A DNA stretch of 64,000 bases from Eledone cirrhosa (Eukaryota; Mollusca; Cephalopoda; Octopoda; Eledonidae). Position 1 is the stretch's first letter; each line of letters starts with the position of its first letter. The notes beneath the pieces are model-generated. The model had not been told where the DNA came from and searched no databases. It worked only from the letters and a program-made list of their open reading frames with translations. This document shows positions 1 through 14,100 of this stretch, piece by piece. The stretch is taken from assembly GCA_964016885.1 (NCBI GenBank), contig OZ024744.1, positions 24,164,798 to 24,228,797 on the forward strand. The letters run 5' to 3'. A program made the position numbers and the translations under genes.

Positions 1-1430
1 TTTTAACAACAGTTGAATCTTAAGATACAACTCGTTTTAACAATAGCTGAATCTTAAGATTAATCTCGTTTTAACAACAGTTGAATCTTAAGACAAAACC
101 CGTTTTAACAACAGCTGAATCTTAAGATAAAACTCGTATTAACAACAGTTGAATCTTAAGAACTGACTCGTTTTAACAACAGTTCAAACTTAAGAACTGA
201 CTCGTGTTAACAACAGCTGAATCTTAAGATGAAACTCGTTTTAACAACAGTTGAATCTTAAGAACTGATTCGTTTTAACAACAGCTGAATCTTAAGATAA
301 ACTCGTTTTAACAACAGTTGAATCTTAAGATAAAACTTGTTTTAACAACAGTTGTATCTTAAGAACTGATTCGTTTTAACAACAGATGAATCTTAAGATA
401 ATCCTCGTTTTAACAACAGTTGCATCTTGAGAACTGGCTCGTTTAAACAACAGTTGAATCTAAAGATAAAACTCGTTTTAACAACAGTTGAATCTTAAGA
501 ACTGACTCGTTTTAACAACATTTGAATCTTAAGATAAAACTCGTTTTAACAACAGTTGAATCTTAAGAACTGACTCATTTTAACAACAGTTGAATCTTAA
601 GATAAATCTCGTTTTAACAACAGCTGAATCTTAAGATTAAACTCGTTTTAACAACAGTTGAATCTTAAGACAAAACCCGTTTTAACAACAGTTGAATCTT
701 AAGAACTGTCTCGTTTTAACGACAGTTGAATCTTAAGAACTGACTCGTTTTAACAACAGCTGAATCTTAAGATTAAACTCGTTTTAACAACAGTTGAATC
801 TTAAGACAAAACCCGTTTTAACAACAGTTGAATCTTAAGAACTGTCTCGTTTTAACAACAGTTGAATCTTAAGATAAACCTCGTTTTAACAAAAGTTTAA
901 TCTTAAGAACTGACTCGTTTTAACAACAGTTGAATCTTAAGATAAAATTCGTTTTAACAACAGTTGAATCTTAAGAACTGACTCGTTTTATAAACAGTTC
1001 AACCTTAAGAACTGACTCGTTTTAACAACTGTTGAATCTTCAAATAAAACTCGTTTTAACAACAGTTGAATATTAAGAACTGACTCGTTTTAACAACAGG
1101 TGAATTTTAAGATAAAACTCGTTTTAACAACAGTTGAATCTTAAGAACTGACTCGTTTTATCAACAGTTCAACCTTAAGAACTGACTCCTTTTAACAAAA
1201 GTTGAATCTTCAAATAAAACTCGTTTTAACAACAGTTGAATGTTAAGAACTGATTCGTTTTAACAACAGCTGAATCTTAAGATAAACTCGTTTTAACAAC
1301 AGTTGAATCTTAAGATAAACCTCGTTTTAACAACAGTTTAATCTTAAGAACTGACTCGTTTTAACAACAGTTGAATCTTAAGAACTGACTCGTTTTAACA
1401 ACAGTTGAAGTTTAAGATAAAACTCGTTTT
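1..1430 (+). repeat. Diverged, shortened relative of the 4,312 bp HOR-I
   Basis: Bases 1 to about 755 follow 2,753 to about 3,507 almost base for base, including the diagnostic CAATAGCTG at 41 (again at 2,793), the ATAATCCTCG step near 400 and GTTTAAAC at 441 (again at 3,193). After about 755 the alignment continues with larger offsets: 2,956 at the ATAAAATTCG step (941 against 3,897) and 3,058 at TGAATTTT (1,101 against 4,159). The offset jumps are 204 and 102 bases, exactly six and three monomers, so this copy lost whole monomers. It also carries private substitutions, for example TAAAG for TTAAG near 471. It is an older or less homogenised HOR-I copy at the edge of the recently amplified block. 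Confidence 0.85.
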
Positions 1431-2525
1431 AACAACAGTTGGATCTTAAGAACTGACTCATTTTAACAACAGTTGAATCTTAAGATACAACTCGTTTTAA
1501 CAACAGCTGAATCTTAAGATTAATCTCGTTTTAACAACAGTTGAATCTTAAGACAAAACCCGTTTTAACAACAGTTGAATCTTAAGAACTGTCTCGATTT
1601 AACGACAGTTGAATCTTAAGAACTGGCTCGTTTTAACAACAGCTGAATCTTAAGATTAAACTCGTTTTAACAACAGTTGAATCTTAAGACAAAACCCGTT
1701 TTAACAACAGTTGAATCTTAAGAACTGTCTCGTTTTAACAACAGTTGAATCTTAAGATAAACCTCGTTTTAACAACAGTTTAATCTTAAAAACTGACTCG
1801 TTTTAACAACAGTTGAATCTTAAGATAAAATTCGTTTTAACAACAATTGAATCTTAAGAACTGATTCGTTTTAACAACAGTTCAAACTTAAGAACTGACT
1901 CGTTTTAACAACAGTTGAATCTTATGATAAAACTCATTTTAACAACAGTTGAATCTTAAGAACTGATTCGTTTTAACAACAGATGAATCTTAAGATAAAC
2001 CTTGTTTTAACAACAGTTGAATCTTAAGAACTGTCTCGATTTAACGACAGTTGAATCTTAAGAACTGACTCGTTTTAACAACAGTTGAATCTTACGATAA
2101 AACTCGTTTTAACATCAGTTGAATCTTAAGAACTGACTAATTTTAACAACAGCTGAATCTTAAGATAAAACTCGTTTTAACAACAGTTGAATCTTAAGAA
2201 CTGACTCGTTTTAACAACAGTTGAATCTTATGATAAAACTCATTTTAACAACAGTTGAATGTTAAGATAAAACTCGTTTTAACAACAGTTGAATCTTAAG
2301 AACTGACTCTTTTTAACAACAGTTGAATGTTAAGATAAAACTCGTTTTAACAACAGTTGAATCTTAAGAACTGACTCGTTTTAACAACAGTTGAATCTTA
2401 AGAACTGACTCGTTTTAACAACAGTTGAATCTTATGATAAAACCCATTTTAACAACAGTTGAATCTTAAGATTAAACTCGTTTTAACAACAGTTGAATCT
2501 TAAGAACTGACTCGTTTTAACAACA
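1431..2525 (+). repeat. Detached fragment of HOR-II upstream of the HOR-I block
   Basis: This stretch follows 21,060-22,158 and 15,840-16,870 rather than HOR-I. Shared markers in order are ATACAACTCG (1,485; 21,114), GTCTCGATTTAACGAC near 1,590, CTTACGATAAAACTCG followed by AACATCAG (2,091; 16,454; 21,724), and TTATGATAAAACCC near 2,433. The offset to the 21 kb copy changes from 19,629 to 19,633 because that copy carries a 4-base insertion at about 21,633. Similarity ends near 2,525, where the next monomer reads CAGCTG and HOR-I begins. HOR-II sequence therefore lies on both sides of the HOR-I block, which suggests HOR-I amplified inside a pre-existing HOR-II domain. Confidence 0.8.
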
Positions 2526-3204
2526 GCTGAATCTTAAGATATAACTCGTATTAACAACAGTTGAATCTTAAGAACTGACACGTTTTATCAACAGTTCAAC
2601 CTTAAGAACTGACTCGTTTTAACAACAGTTGAATCTTCAAATAAAACTCGTTTTAACAACAGTTGAATCTAAAGAACTGACTCGTTTTAACAACAGTTGA
2701 ATCTTAAGATAAAACTCGTTTTAACAACAGTTGAATCTTAAGAACTGACTCATTTTAACAACAGTTGAATCTTAAGATACAACTCGTTTTAACAATAGCT
2801 GAATCTTAAGATTAATCTCGTTTTAACAACAGTTGAATCTTAAGACAAAACCCGTTTTAACAACAGCTGAATCTTAAGATAAAACTCGTATTAACAACAG
2901 TTGAATCTTAAGAACTGACTCGTTTTAACAACAGTTCAAACTTAAGAACTGACTCGTGTTAACAACAGCTGAATCTTAAGATGAAACTCGTTTTAACAAC
3001 AGTTGAATCTTAAGAACTGATTCGTTTTAACAACAGCTGAATCTTAAGATAAACTCGTTTTAACAACAGTTGAATCTTAAGATAAAACTTGTTTTAACAA
3101 CAGTTGTATCTTAAGAACTGATTCGTTTTAACAACAGATGAATCTTAAGATAATCCTCGTTTTAACAACAGTTGCATCTTGAGAACTGGCTCGTTTAAAC
3201 AACA

Positions 3205-3884
3205 GTTGAATCTTAAGATAAAACTCGTTTTAACAACAGTTGAATCCTAAGAACTGACTCGTTTTAACAACAGTTGAATCTTAAGATAAAACTCGTTTTA
3301 ACAACAGTTGAATCTTAAGAACTGACTCATTTTAACAACAGTTGAATCTTAAGATAAATCTCGTTTTAACAACAGCTGAATCTTAAGATTAAACTCGTTT
3401 TAACAACAGTTGAATCTTAAGACAAAACCCGTTTTAACAACAGTTGAATCTTAAGAACTGTCTCGTTTTAACGACAGTTGAATATTAAGAACTGACTCGT
3501 TTTAACAACAGTTTAATCTTAAGAACTGACTCGTTTTAACAACAGTTGAATCTTAAGATAAAACTCGTTTTAACAACAGTTGAATCTTAAGAACTGACTC
3601 GTTTTAACAACAGTTGAATCTTAAGATAAAACTCGTTTTAACAACAGTTGAATCTTAAGAACTGACTCATTTTAACAACAGTTGAATCTTAAGATAAATC
3701 TCGTTTTAACAACAGCTGAATCTTAAGATTAAACTCGTTTTAACAACAGTTGAATCTTAAGACAAAACCCGTTTTAACAACAGTTGAATCTTAATAACTG
3801 TCTCGTTTTAACGACAGTTGAATCTTAAGAACTGACTCGTTTTAACAACAGTTTAATCTTAAGAACTGACTCGTTTTAACAACA
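3205..3884 (+). repeat. Internal 340 bp tandem duplication inside HOR-I copy 1
   Basis: Ten consecutive monomers occur twice in a row. The AAGATAAATC step is at 3,351 and again at 3,691, 340 bases (10 x 34) later, with the same ordered neighbours: ACTGACTCA, CAGCTG with ATTAAACTCG, GACAAAACCCG, then ACTGTCTCG with AACGACAG. The two halves differ by a few bases, for example CCTAAG near 3,246 and TTAATAACTG near 3,790. The duplication also sits at the same place in copies 2 and 3 (about 7,517 and 11,829 onward), so it predates the amplification of the 4,312 bp unit. Confidence 0.85.
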
Positions 3885-4149
3885 GTTGAATCTTAAGATA
3901 AAATTCGTTTTAACGACAGTTGAATCTTAAGAACTGACTCGTTTTATAAACAGTTCAACCTTAAGAACTGACTCGTTTTAACAACTGTTGAATCTTCAAA
4001 TAAAACTCGTTTTAACAACAGTTGAATATTAAGAACTGACTCGTTTTAACAGCAGTTGAATCTTAATCTAAAACTCGTTTTAATAACAGTTGAAGCTTAA
4101 GATAAAACTCGTTTTAACAACAGTTGAATCTTAAGAACTTGCTCGTGTT

Positions 4150-4840
4150 AACAACAGGTGAATTTTAAGATAAAACTCGTTTTAACAACAGTTGAATCTT
4201 AAGAACTGACTCGTTTTATCAACAGTTCAACCTTAAGAACTGACTCCTTTTAACAAAAGTTGAATCTTCAAATAAAACTCGTTTTAACAACAGTTGAATG
4301 TTAAGAACTGATTCGTTTTAACAACAGCTGAATCTTAAGATAAACTCGTTTTAACAACAGTTGAATCTTAAGATAAACCTCGTTTTAACAACAGTTTAAT
4401 CTTAAGTACTGACTCGTTTTAACAACAGTTGAATCTTAAGATAAAACTCGTTTTAACAACAGTTTAATTTTAAGATAAAACTCGTTTTAACAACAGTTGA
4501 ATCTTAAGAACTGACTCGTTTTAATAACAGTTGAATCTTAAGATAAAACTCGTTTTAACAACAGTTGAATCTTAAGAACTGACTCGTTTTAACAACAGTT
4601 GAAGTTTAAGATAAAACTCGTTTTAACAACAGTTGAATCTTAAGAACTGACTCGTTTTATCAACAGTTCAGCCTTAAGAACTGACTCATTTTAACAAAAG
4701 TTGAATCTTCAAATAAAACTCGTTTTAACAACAGTTGAATGTTAAGAACTGATTCGTTTTAACAACAGCTGAATCTTAAGATAAACTCGTTTTAACAACA
4801 GTTGAATCTTAAGATAAACCTCGTTTTAACAACAGTTTAA
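4150..4840 (+). repeat. Internal 441 bp offset duplication inside HOR-I copy 1
   Basis: A module of about seven monomers occurs at roughly 4,150-4,400 and again at 4,591-4,840. The order is TTTAAGATAAAACTCG, GTTTTATCAACAGTTCA, AACAAAAGTTGAATCTTC, GAATGTTAAGAACTGATTCG, CAGCTG with a 33 bp ATAAACTCG monomer, ATAAACCTCG and CAGTTTAATC. The GTTAAG marker lies at 4,300 and 4,741, a spacing of 441 = 13 x 34 minus 1, the missing base being the 33 bp monomer. The same module is also present near 61,570-61,790 and 61,885-62,090, 57 kb away, so it is a widely shared block of the array. Confidence 0.8.
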
Positions 4841-6801
4841 TCTTAAGAACTGACTCGTTTTAACAACAGTTGAATCTTAAGATAAAATTCGTTTTAACAA
4901 CAGTTGCATCTTAAGAACTGACTCGTTTTAACAACAGTTGAATCTTAAGATAAAACTCGTTTTAACAACAGTTGAATCTTAAGAACTGTCTCGTTTTAAC
5001 AACAGTTGAATCTTAAGAACTGACTCGTTTTAACAACAGTTGAATCTTATGATAAAACTCATTTTAACAACAGTTGAATCTTAAGAACTAACTCGTTTTA
5101 ACAACAGTTGAATCTTAAGAACTGACTCGTTTTAACAACAGTTGAATCTTCAAATAAAACTCGTTTTAACAACAGTTGAATATTAAGAACAGACTCGTTT
5201 TAACAGTAGTTGAATCTTAATATAAAACTCGTTTTAACAACAGTTGAATCTTTAGATAAACCTCGTTTTAACAACAGTTTAATCTTAAGAACTGACTCGT
5301 TTTAACAACAGTTGAACCTTATATAACATTCGTTTTAACAACAGTTGAATCTTAAGAACTGATTCGTTTTAACAACAGCTGAATCTTAAGATAAACTCAT
5401 TTTAACAACAGCTGAATCTTAAGATAAAACTCGTTTTAACAACAGTTGAATCTTAAGAACTGATTCGTTTTAACAACAGATGAATCTTAAGATAAACCTC
5501 GTTTTAACAACGGTTGCATCTTAAGAACTGGCTCGTTTAAACAACAGTTGAATCTTAAGGTAAAACTCGTTTTAACAACAGTTGAATCTTAAGAACTGAC
5601 TCGTTTTAACAACAGTTAAACCTTAAGATAAAACTCGTTTTAACAACAGTTGAATCTTAAGAACTGACTCGTTTTATCAACAGTTCACCCTTAAGAACTG
5701 ACTGGTTTTAACAACAGTTGAATCTGCAAATAAAACTCGTTTTAACAACAGTTGAATCTAAAGAACTGACTCGTTTTAACAACAGTTGAATCTTAAAATA
5801 AAACTCGTTTTAACAACAGTTGAATCTTAAGAACTGACTCATTTTAACAACAGTTGAATCTTAAGTTAAAACTCGTTTTAACAACAGCTGAATCTTAAGA
5901 TTAAACTCGTTTTAACAACAGTTGAATCTTAAGACAAAACCCGTTTTAACAACAGTTGAATCTTAAGAACTGTCTCGTTTTAACGACAGTTGAATCTTAA
6001 GAACTGACTCATTTTAACAACAGTTGAATCTTCAAATAAAACTCGTTTTAACAACAGTTGGATCTTAAGAACTGATTCGTTTTAACAACAGCTGAATCTT
6101 AAGATAAACTCGTTTTAACAACAGTTGAATCTTAAGATAAAACTCGTTTTAACTACAGTTGAATCTTAAGAACTGACTCGTTTTAACAACAGCTGAATCT
6201 TAAGATAAAACTCGTTTTAACAACAGTTGAATCTTAAGAACTGATTCGTTTTAACAACATATGAATCTTAAGATAAACCTCGTTTTATCAACAGTTGCAT
6301 CTTAAGAACTGGCTCGTTGAAACAACAGTTGAATTTTAAGATAAAACTCGTTTTAACAACAGTTGAATCTTAAGAACTGACTCGTTTTATCAACAGTTCA
6401 ACCTTAAGAACTGACTCATTTTAACAACAGTTGAATCTTCAAATAAAACTCGTATTAACAACAGTTGAATCTTAAGAACTGACTCGTTTTATCAACAGTT
6501 CAACCTTAAGAACTGACTCGTTTTAACAATAGTTTAATCTTCAAATAAAACTCGTTTTAACAACAGTTGAATCTAAAGAACTGACTCGTTTTAACAACAG
6601 TTGAATCTTAAGATAAAACTCGTTTTAACAACAGTTGAATCTTAAGAACTGACTCATTTTAACAACAGTTGAATCTTAATATAAAACTCGTTTTAACAAC
6701 AGCTGAATCTTAAGATTAAACTCGTTTTAACAACAGTTGAATCTTAAGACAAAACCCGTTTTAACAACAGTTGAATCTTAAGAACTGTCTCGTTTTAACG
6801 A

Positions 6802-9800
6802 CAGTTGAATCTTAAGAACTGACTCGTTTTAACAACAGCTGAATCTTAAGATATAACTCGTATTAACAACAGTTGAATCTTAAGAACTGACACGTTTTAT
6901 CAACAGTTCAACCTTAAGAACTGACTCGTTTTAACAACAGTTGAATCTTCAAATAAAACTCGTTTTAACAACAGTTGAATCTAAAGAACTGACTCGTTTT
7001 AACAACAGTTGAATCTTAAGATAAAACTCGTTTTAACAACAGTTGAATCTTAAGAACTGACTCATTTTAACAACAGTTGAATCTTAAGATACAACTCGTT
7101 TTAACAATAGCTGAATCTTAAGATTAATCTCGTTTTAACAACAGTTGAATCTTAAGACAAAACCCGTTTTAACAACAGCTGAATCTTAAGATAAAACTCG
7201 TATTAACAACAGTTGAATCTTAAGAACTGACTCGTTTTAACAACAGTTCAAACTTAAGAACTGACTCGTGTTAACAACAGCTGAATCTTAAGATGAAACT
7301 CGTTTTAACAACAGTTGAATCTTAAGAACTGATTCGTTTTAACAACAGCTGAATCTTAAGATAAACTCGTTTTAACAACAGTTGAATCTTAAGATAAAAC
7401 TTGTTTTAACAACAGTTGTATCTTAAGAACTGATTCGTTTTAACAACAGATGAATCTTAAGATAATCCTCGTTTTAACAACAGTTGCATCTTGAGAACTG
7501 GCTCGTTTAAACAACAGTTGAATCTTAAGATAAAACTCGTTTTAACAACAGTTGAATCCTAAGAACTGACTCGTTTTAACAACAGTTGAATCTTAAGATA
7601 AAACTCGTTTTAACAACAGTTGAATCTTAAGAACTGACTCATTTTAACAACAGTTGAATCTTAAGATAAATCTCGTTTTAACAACAGCTGAATCTTAAGA
7701 TTAAACTCGTTTTAACAACAGTTGAATCTTAAGACAAAACCCGTTTTAACAACAGTTGAATCTTAAGAACTGTCTCGTTTTAACGACAGTTGAATATTAA
7801 GAACTGACTCGTTTTAACAACAGTTTAATCTTAAGAACTGACTCGTTTTAACAACAGTTGAATCTTAAGATAAAACTCGTTTTAACAACAGTTGAATCTT
7901 AAGAACTGACTCGTTTTAACAACAGTTGAATCTTAAGATAAAACTCGTTTTAACAACAGTTGAATCTTAAGAACTGACTCATTTTAACAACAGTTGAATC
8001 TTAAGATAAATCTCGTTTTAACAACAGCTGAATCTTAAGATTAAACTCGTTTTAACAACAGTTGAATCTTAAGACAAAACCCGTTTTAACAACAGTTGAA
8101 TCTTAATAACTGTCTCGTTTTAACGACAGTTGAATCTTAAGAACTGACTCGTTTTAACAACAGTTTAATCTTAAGAACTGACTCGTTTTAACAACAGTTG
8201 AATCTTAAGATAAAATTCGTTTTAACGACAGTTGAATCTTAAGAACTGACTCGTTTTATAAACAGTTCAACCTTAAGAACTGACTCGTTTTAACAACTGT
8301 TGAATCTTCAAATAAAACTCGTTTTAACAACAGTTGAATATTAAGAACTGACTCGTTTTAACAGCAGTTGAATCTTAATCTAAAACTCGTTTTAATAACA
8401 GTTGAAGCTTAAGATAAAACTCGTTTTAACAACAGTTGAATCTTAAGAACTTGCTCGTGTTAACAACAGGTGAATTTTAAGATAAAACTCGTTTTAACAA
8501 CAGTTGAATCTTAAGAACTGACTCGTTTTATCAACAGTTCAACCTTAAGAACTGACTCCTTTTAACAAAAGTTGAATCTTCAAATAAAACTCGTTTTAAC
8601 AACAGTTGAATGTTAAGAACTGATTCGTTTTAACAACAGCTGAATCTTAAGATAAACTCGTTTTAACAACAGTTGAATCTTAAGATAAACCTCGTTTTAA
8701 CAACAGTTTAATCTTAAGTACTGACTCGTTTTAACAACAGTTGAATCTTAAGATAAAACTCGTTTTAACAACAGTTTAATTTTAAGATAAAACTCGTTTT
8801 AACAACAGTTGAATCTTAAGAACTGACTCGTGTTAATAACAGTTGAATCTTAAGATAAAACTCGTTTTAACAACAGTTGAATCTTAAGAACTGACTCGTT
8901 TTAACAACAGTTGAAGTTTAAGATAAAACTCGTTTTAACAACAGTTGAATCTTAAGAACTGACTCGTTTTATCAACAGTTCAGCCTTAAGAACTGACTCA
9001 TTTTAACAAAAGTTGAATCTTCAAATAAAACTCGTTTTAACAACAGTTGAATGTTAAGAACTGATTCGTTTTAACAACAGCTGAATCTTAAGATAAACTC
9101 GTTTTAACAACAGTTGAATCTTAAGATAAACCTCGTTTTAACAACAGTTTAATCTTAAGAACTGACTCGTTTTAACAACAGTTGAATCTTAAGATAAAAT
9201 TCGTTTTAACAACAGTTGCATCTTAAGAACTGACTCGTTTTAACAACAGTTGAATCTTAAGATAAAACTCGTTTTAACAACAGTTGAATCTTAAGAACTG
9301 TCTCGTTTTAACAACAGTTGAATCTTAAGAACTGACTCGTTTTAACAACAGTTGAATCTTATGATAAAACTCATTTTAACAACAGTTGAATCTTAAGAAC
9401 TAACTCGTTTTAACAACAGTTGAATCTTAAGAACTGACTCGTTTTAACAACAGTTGAATCTTCAAATAAAACTCGTTTTAACAACAGTTGAATATTAAGA
9501 ACAGACTCGTTTTAACAGTAGTTGAATCTTAATATAAAACTCGTTTTAACAACAGTTGAATCTTTAGATAAACCTCGTTTTAACAACAGTTTAATCTTAA
9601 GAACTGACTCGTTTTAACAACAGTTGAACCTTATATAACATTCGTTTTAACAACAGTTGAATCTTAAGAACTGATTCGTTTTAACAACAGCTGAATCTTA
9701 AGATAAACTCATTTTAACAACAGCTGAATCTTAAGATAAAACTCGTTTTAACAACAGTTGAATCTTAAGAACTGATTCGTTTTAACAACAGATGAATCTT

Positions 9801-11113
9801 AAGATAAACCTCGTTTTAACAACGGTTGCATCTTAAGAACTGGCTCGTTTAAACAACAGTTGAATCTTAAGGTAAAACTCGTTTTAACAACAGTTGAATC
9901 TTAAGAACTGACTCGTTTTAACAACAGTTAAACCTTAAGATAAAACTCGTTTTAACAACAGTTGAATCTTAAGAACTGACTCGTTTTATCAACAGTTCAC
10001 CCTTAAGAACTGACTGGTTTTAACAACAGTTGAATCTGCAAATAAAACTCGTTTTAACAACAGTTGAATCTAAAGAACTGACTCGTTTTAACAACAGTTG
10101 AATCTTAAAATAAAACTCGTTTTAACAACAGTTGAATCTTAAGAACTGACTCATTTTAACAACAGTTGAATCTTAAGTTAAAACTCGTTTTAACAACAGC
10201 TGAATCTTAAGATTAAACTCGTTTTAACAACAGTTGAATCTTAAGACAAAACCCGTTTTAACAACAGTTGAATCTTAAGAACTGTCTCGTTTTAACGACA
10301 GTTGAATCTTAAGAACTGACTCATTTTAACAACAGTTGAATCTTCAAATAAAACTCGTTTTAACAACAGTTGGATCTTAAGAACTGATTCGTTTTAACAA
10401 CAGCTGAATCTTAAGATAAACTCGTTTTAACAACAGTTGAATCTTAAGATAAAACTCGTTTTAACTACAGTTGAATCTTAAGAACTGACTCGTTTTAACA
10501 ACAGCTGAATCTTAAGATAAAACTCGTTTTAACAACAGTTGAATCTTAAGAACTGATTCGTTTTAACAACATATGAATCTTAAGATAAACCTCGTTTTAT
10601 CAACAGTTGCATCTTAAGAACTGGCTCGTTGAAACAACAGTTGAATTTTAAGATAAAACTCGTTTTAACAACAGTTGAATCTTAAGAACTGACTCGTTTT
10701 ATCAACAGTTCAACCTTAAGAACTGACTCATTTTAACAACAGTTGAATCTTCAAATAAAACTCGTATTAACAACAGTTGAATCTTAAGAACTGACTCGTT
10801 TTATCAACAGTTCAACCTTAAGAACTGACTCGTTTTAACAATAGTTTAATCTTCAAATAAAACTCGTTTTAACAACAGTTGAATCTAAAGAACTGACTCG
10901 TTTTAACAACAGTTGAATCTTAAGATAAAACTCGTTTTAACAACAGTTGAATCTTAAGAACTGACTCATTTTAACAACAGTTGAATCTTAATATAAAACT
11001 CGTTTTAACAACAGCTGAATCTTAAGATTAAACTCGTTTTAACAACAGTTGAATCTTAAGACAAAACCCGTTTTAACAACAGTTGAATCTTAAGAACTGT
11101 CTCGTTTTAACGA
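6802..11113 (+). repeat. HOR-I copy 2 (4,312 bp)
   Basis: Second 4,312 bp unit, matching copy 1 with very few substitutions by eye. PmeI sites recur at 7,505 and 9,847 and the HindIII site at 8,405, each exactly 4,312 bases on from copy 1. It shares ACATATGAATC near 10,570 with copy 1 (6,258), while copy 3 has the commoner ACAGATGAATC. It shares GTGTTAATAAC near 8,830 with copy 3 but not copy 1. Copy 2 is therefore intermediate, as expected when adjacent units are exchanged or converted piecemeal rather than duplicated in one step. Confidence 0.92.
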
Positions 11114-14100
11114 CAGTTGAATCTTAAGAACTGACTCGTTTTAACAACAGCTGAATCTTAAGATATAACTCGTATTAACAACAGTTGAATCTTAAGAACT
11201 GACACGTTTTATCAACAGTTCAACCTTAAGAACTGACTCGTTTTAACAACAGTTGAATCTTCAAATAAAACTCGTTTTAACAACAGTTGAATCTAAAGAA
11301 CTGACTCGTTTTAACAACAGTTGAATCTTAAGATAAAACTCGTTTTAACAACAGTTGAATCTTAAGAACTGACTCATTTTAACAACAGTTGAATCTTAAG
11401 ATACAACTCGTTTTAACAATAGCTGAATCTTAAGATTAATCTCGTTTTAACAACAGTTGAATCTTAAGACAAAACCCGTTTTAACAACAGCTGAATCTTA
11501 AGATAAAACTCGTATTAACAACAGTTGAATCTTAAGAACTGACTCGTTTTAACAACAGTTCAAACTTAAGAACTGACTCGTGTTAACAACAGCTGAATCT
11601 TAAGATGAAACTCGTTTTAACAACAGTTGAATCTTAAGAACTGATTCGTTTTAACAACAGCTGAATCTTAAGATAAACTCGTTTTAACAACAGTTGAATC
11701 TTAAGATAAAACTTGTTTTAACAACAGTTGTATCTTAAGAACTGATTCGTTTTAACAACAGATGAATCTTAAGATAATCCTCGTTTTAACAACAGTTGCA
11801 TCTTGAGAACTGGCTCGTTTAAACAACAGTTGAATCTTAAGATAAAACTCGTTTTAACAACAGTTGAATCCTAAGAACTGACTCGTTTTAACAACAGTTG
11901 AATCTTAAGATAAAACTCGTTTTAACAACAGTTGAATCTTAAGAACTGACTCATTTTAACAACAGTTGAATCTTAAGATAAATCTCGTTTTAACAACAGC
12001 TGAATCTTAAGATTAAACTCGTTTTAACAACAGTTGAATCTTAAGACAAAACCCGTTTTAACAACAGTTGAATCTTAAGAACTGTCTCGTTTTAACGACA
12101 GTTGAATATTAAGAACTGACTCGTTTTAACAACAGTTTAATCTTAAGAACTGACTCGTTTTAACAACAGTTGAATCTTAAGATAAAACTCGTTTTAACAA
12201 CAGTTGAATCTTAAGAACTGACTCGTTTTAACAACAGTTGAATCTTAAGATAAAACTCGTTTTAACAACAGTTGAATCTTAAGAACTGACTCATTTTAAC
12301 AACAGTTGAATCTTAAGATAAATCTCGTTTTAACAACAGCTGAATCTTAAGATTAAACTCGTTTTAACAACAGTTGAATCTTAAGACAAAACCCGTTTTA
12401 ACAACAGTTGAATCTTAATAACTGTCTCGTTTTAACGACAGTTGAATCTTAAGAACTGACTCGTTTTAACAACAGTTTAATCTTAAGAACTGACTCGTTT
12501 TAACAACAGTTGAATCTTAAGATAAAATTCGTTTTAACGACAGTTGAATCTTAAGAACTGACTCGTTTTATAAACAGTTCAACCTTAAGAACTGACTCGT
12601 TTTAACAACTGTTGAATCTTCAAATAAAACTCGTTTTAACAACAGTTGAATATTAAGAACTGACTCGTTTTAACAGCAGTTGAATCTTAATCTAAAACTC
12701 GTTTTAATAACAGTTGAAGCTTAAGATAAAACTCGTTTTAACAACAGTTGAATCTTAAGAACTTGCTCGTGTTAACAACAGGTGAATTTTAAGATAAAAC
12801 TCGTTTTAACAACAGTTGAATCTTAAGAACTGACTCGTTTTATCAACAGTTCAACCTTAAGAACTGACTCCTTTTAACAAAAGTTGAATCTTCAAATAAA
12901 ACTCGTTTTAACAACAGTTGAATGTTAAGAACTGATTCGTTTTAACAACAGCTGAATCTTAAGATAAACTCGTTTTAACAACAGTTGAATCTTAAGATAA
13001 ACCTCGTTTTAACAACAGTTTAATCTTAAGTACTGACTCGTTTTAACAACAGTTGAATCTTAAGATAAAACTCGTTTTAACAACAGTTTAATTTTAAGAT
13101 AAAACTCGTTTTAACAACAGTTGAATCTTAAGAACTGACTCGTGTTAATAACAGTTGAATCTTAAGATAAAACTCGTTTTAACAACAGTTGAATCTTAAG
13201 AACTGACTCGTTTTAACAACAGTTGAAGTTTAAGATAAAACTCGTTTTAACAACAGTTGAATCTTAAGAACTGACTCGTTTTATCAACAGTTCAGCCTTA
13301 AGAACTGACTCATTTTAACAAAAGTTGAATCTTCAAATAAAACTCGTTTTAACAACAGTTGAATGTTAAGAACTGATTCGTTTTAACAACAGCTGAATCT
13401 TAAGATAAACTCGTTTTAACAACAGTTGAATCTTAAGATAAACCTCGTTTTAACAACAGTTTAATCTTAAGAACTGACTCGTTTTAACAACAGTTGAATC
13501 TTAAGATAAAATTCGTTTTAACAACAGTTGCATCTTAAGAACTGACTCGTTTTAACAACAGTTGAATCTTAAGATAAAACTCGTTTTAACAACAGTTGAA
13601 TCTTAAGAACTGTCTCGTTTTAACAACAGTTGAATCTTAAGAACTGACTCGTTTTAACAACAGTTGAATCTTATGATAAAACTCATTTTAACAACAGTTG
13701 AATCTTAAGAACTAACTCGTTTTAACAACAGTTGAATCTTAAGAACTGACTCGTTTTAACAACAGTTGAATCTTCAAATAAAACTCGTTTTAACAACAGT
13801 TGAATATTAAGAACAGACTCGTTTTAACAGTAGTTGAATCTTAATATAAAACTCGTTTTAACAACAGTTGAATCTTTAGATAAACCTCGTTTTAACAACA
13901 GTTTAATCTTAAGAACTGACTCGTTTTAACAACAGTTGAACCTTATATAACATTCGTTTTAACAACAGTTGAATCTTAAGAACTGATTCGTTTTAACAAC
14001 AGCTGAATCTTAAGATAAACTCATTTTAACAACAGCTGAATCTTAAGATAAAACTCGTTTTAACAACAGTTGAATCTTAAGAACTGATTCGTTTTAACAA

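Larger units (their letters stand above)
2490..6801 (+). repeat. HOR-I copy 1 (4,312 bp, 127 monomers)
   Basis: First of three consecutive 4,312 bp units. The period was read from several anchors: CAATAGCTG at 2,793, 7,105 and 11,417; ATATAACTCGTATTAAC at 2,539 and 6,851; ACTGGTTTT at 5,701, 10,013 and 14,325. The length equals 127 x 34 minus 6. I count six one-base-short monomers in the unit: five CTTAAGATAAACTC types and one CTTATATAACATTCG. Two PmeI sites (GTTTAAAC at 3,193 and 5,535) and a HindIII site (AAGCTT at 4,093) occur in it. Private to this copy is GTTTTAATAAC near 4,521, where copies 2 and 3 read GTGTTAATAAC. The exact start is ambiguous within about 2,490-2,525 because the flanking HOR-II monomers are similar. 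Confidence 0.92.
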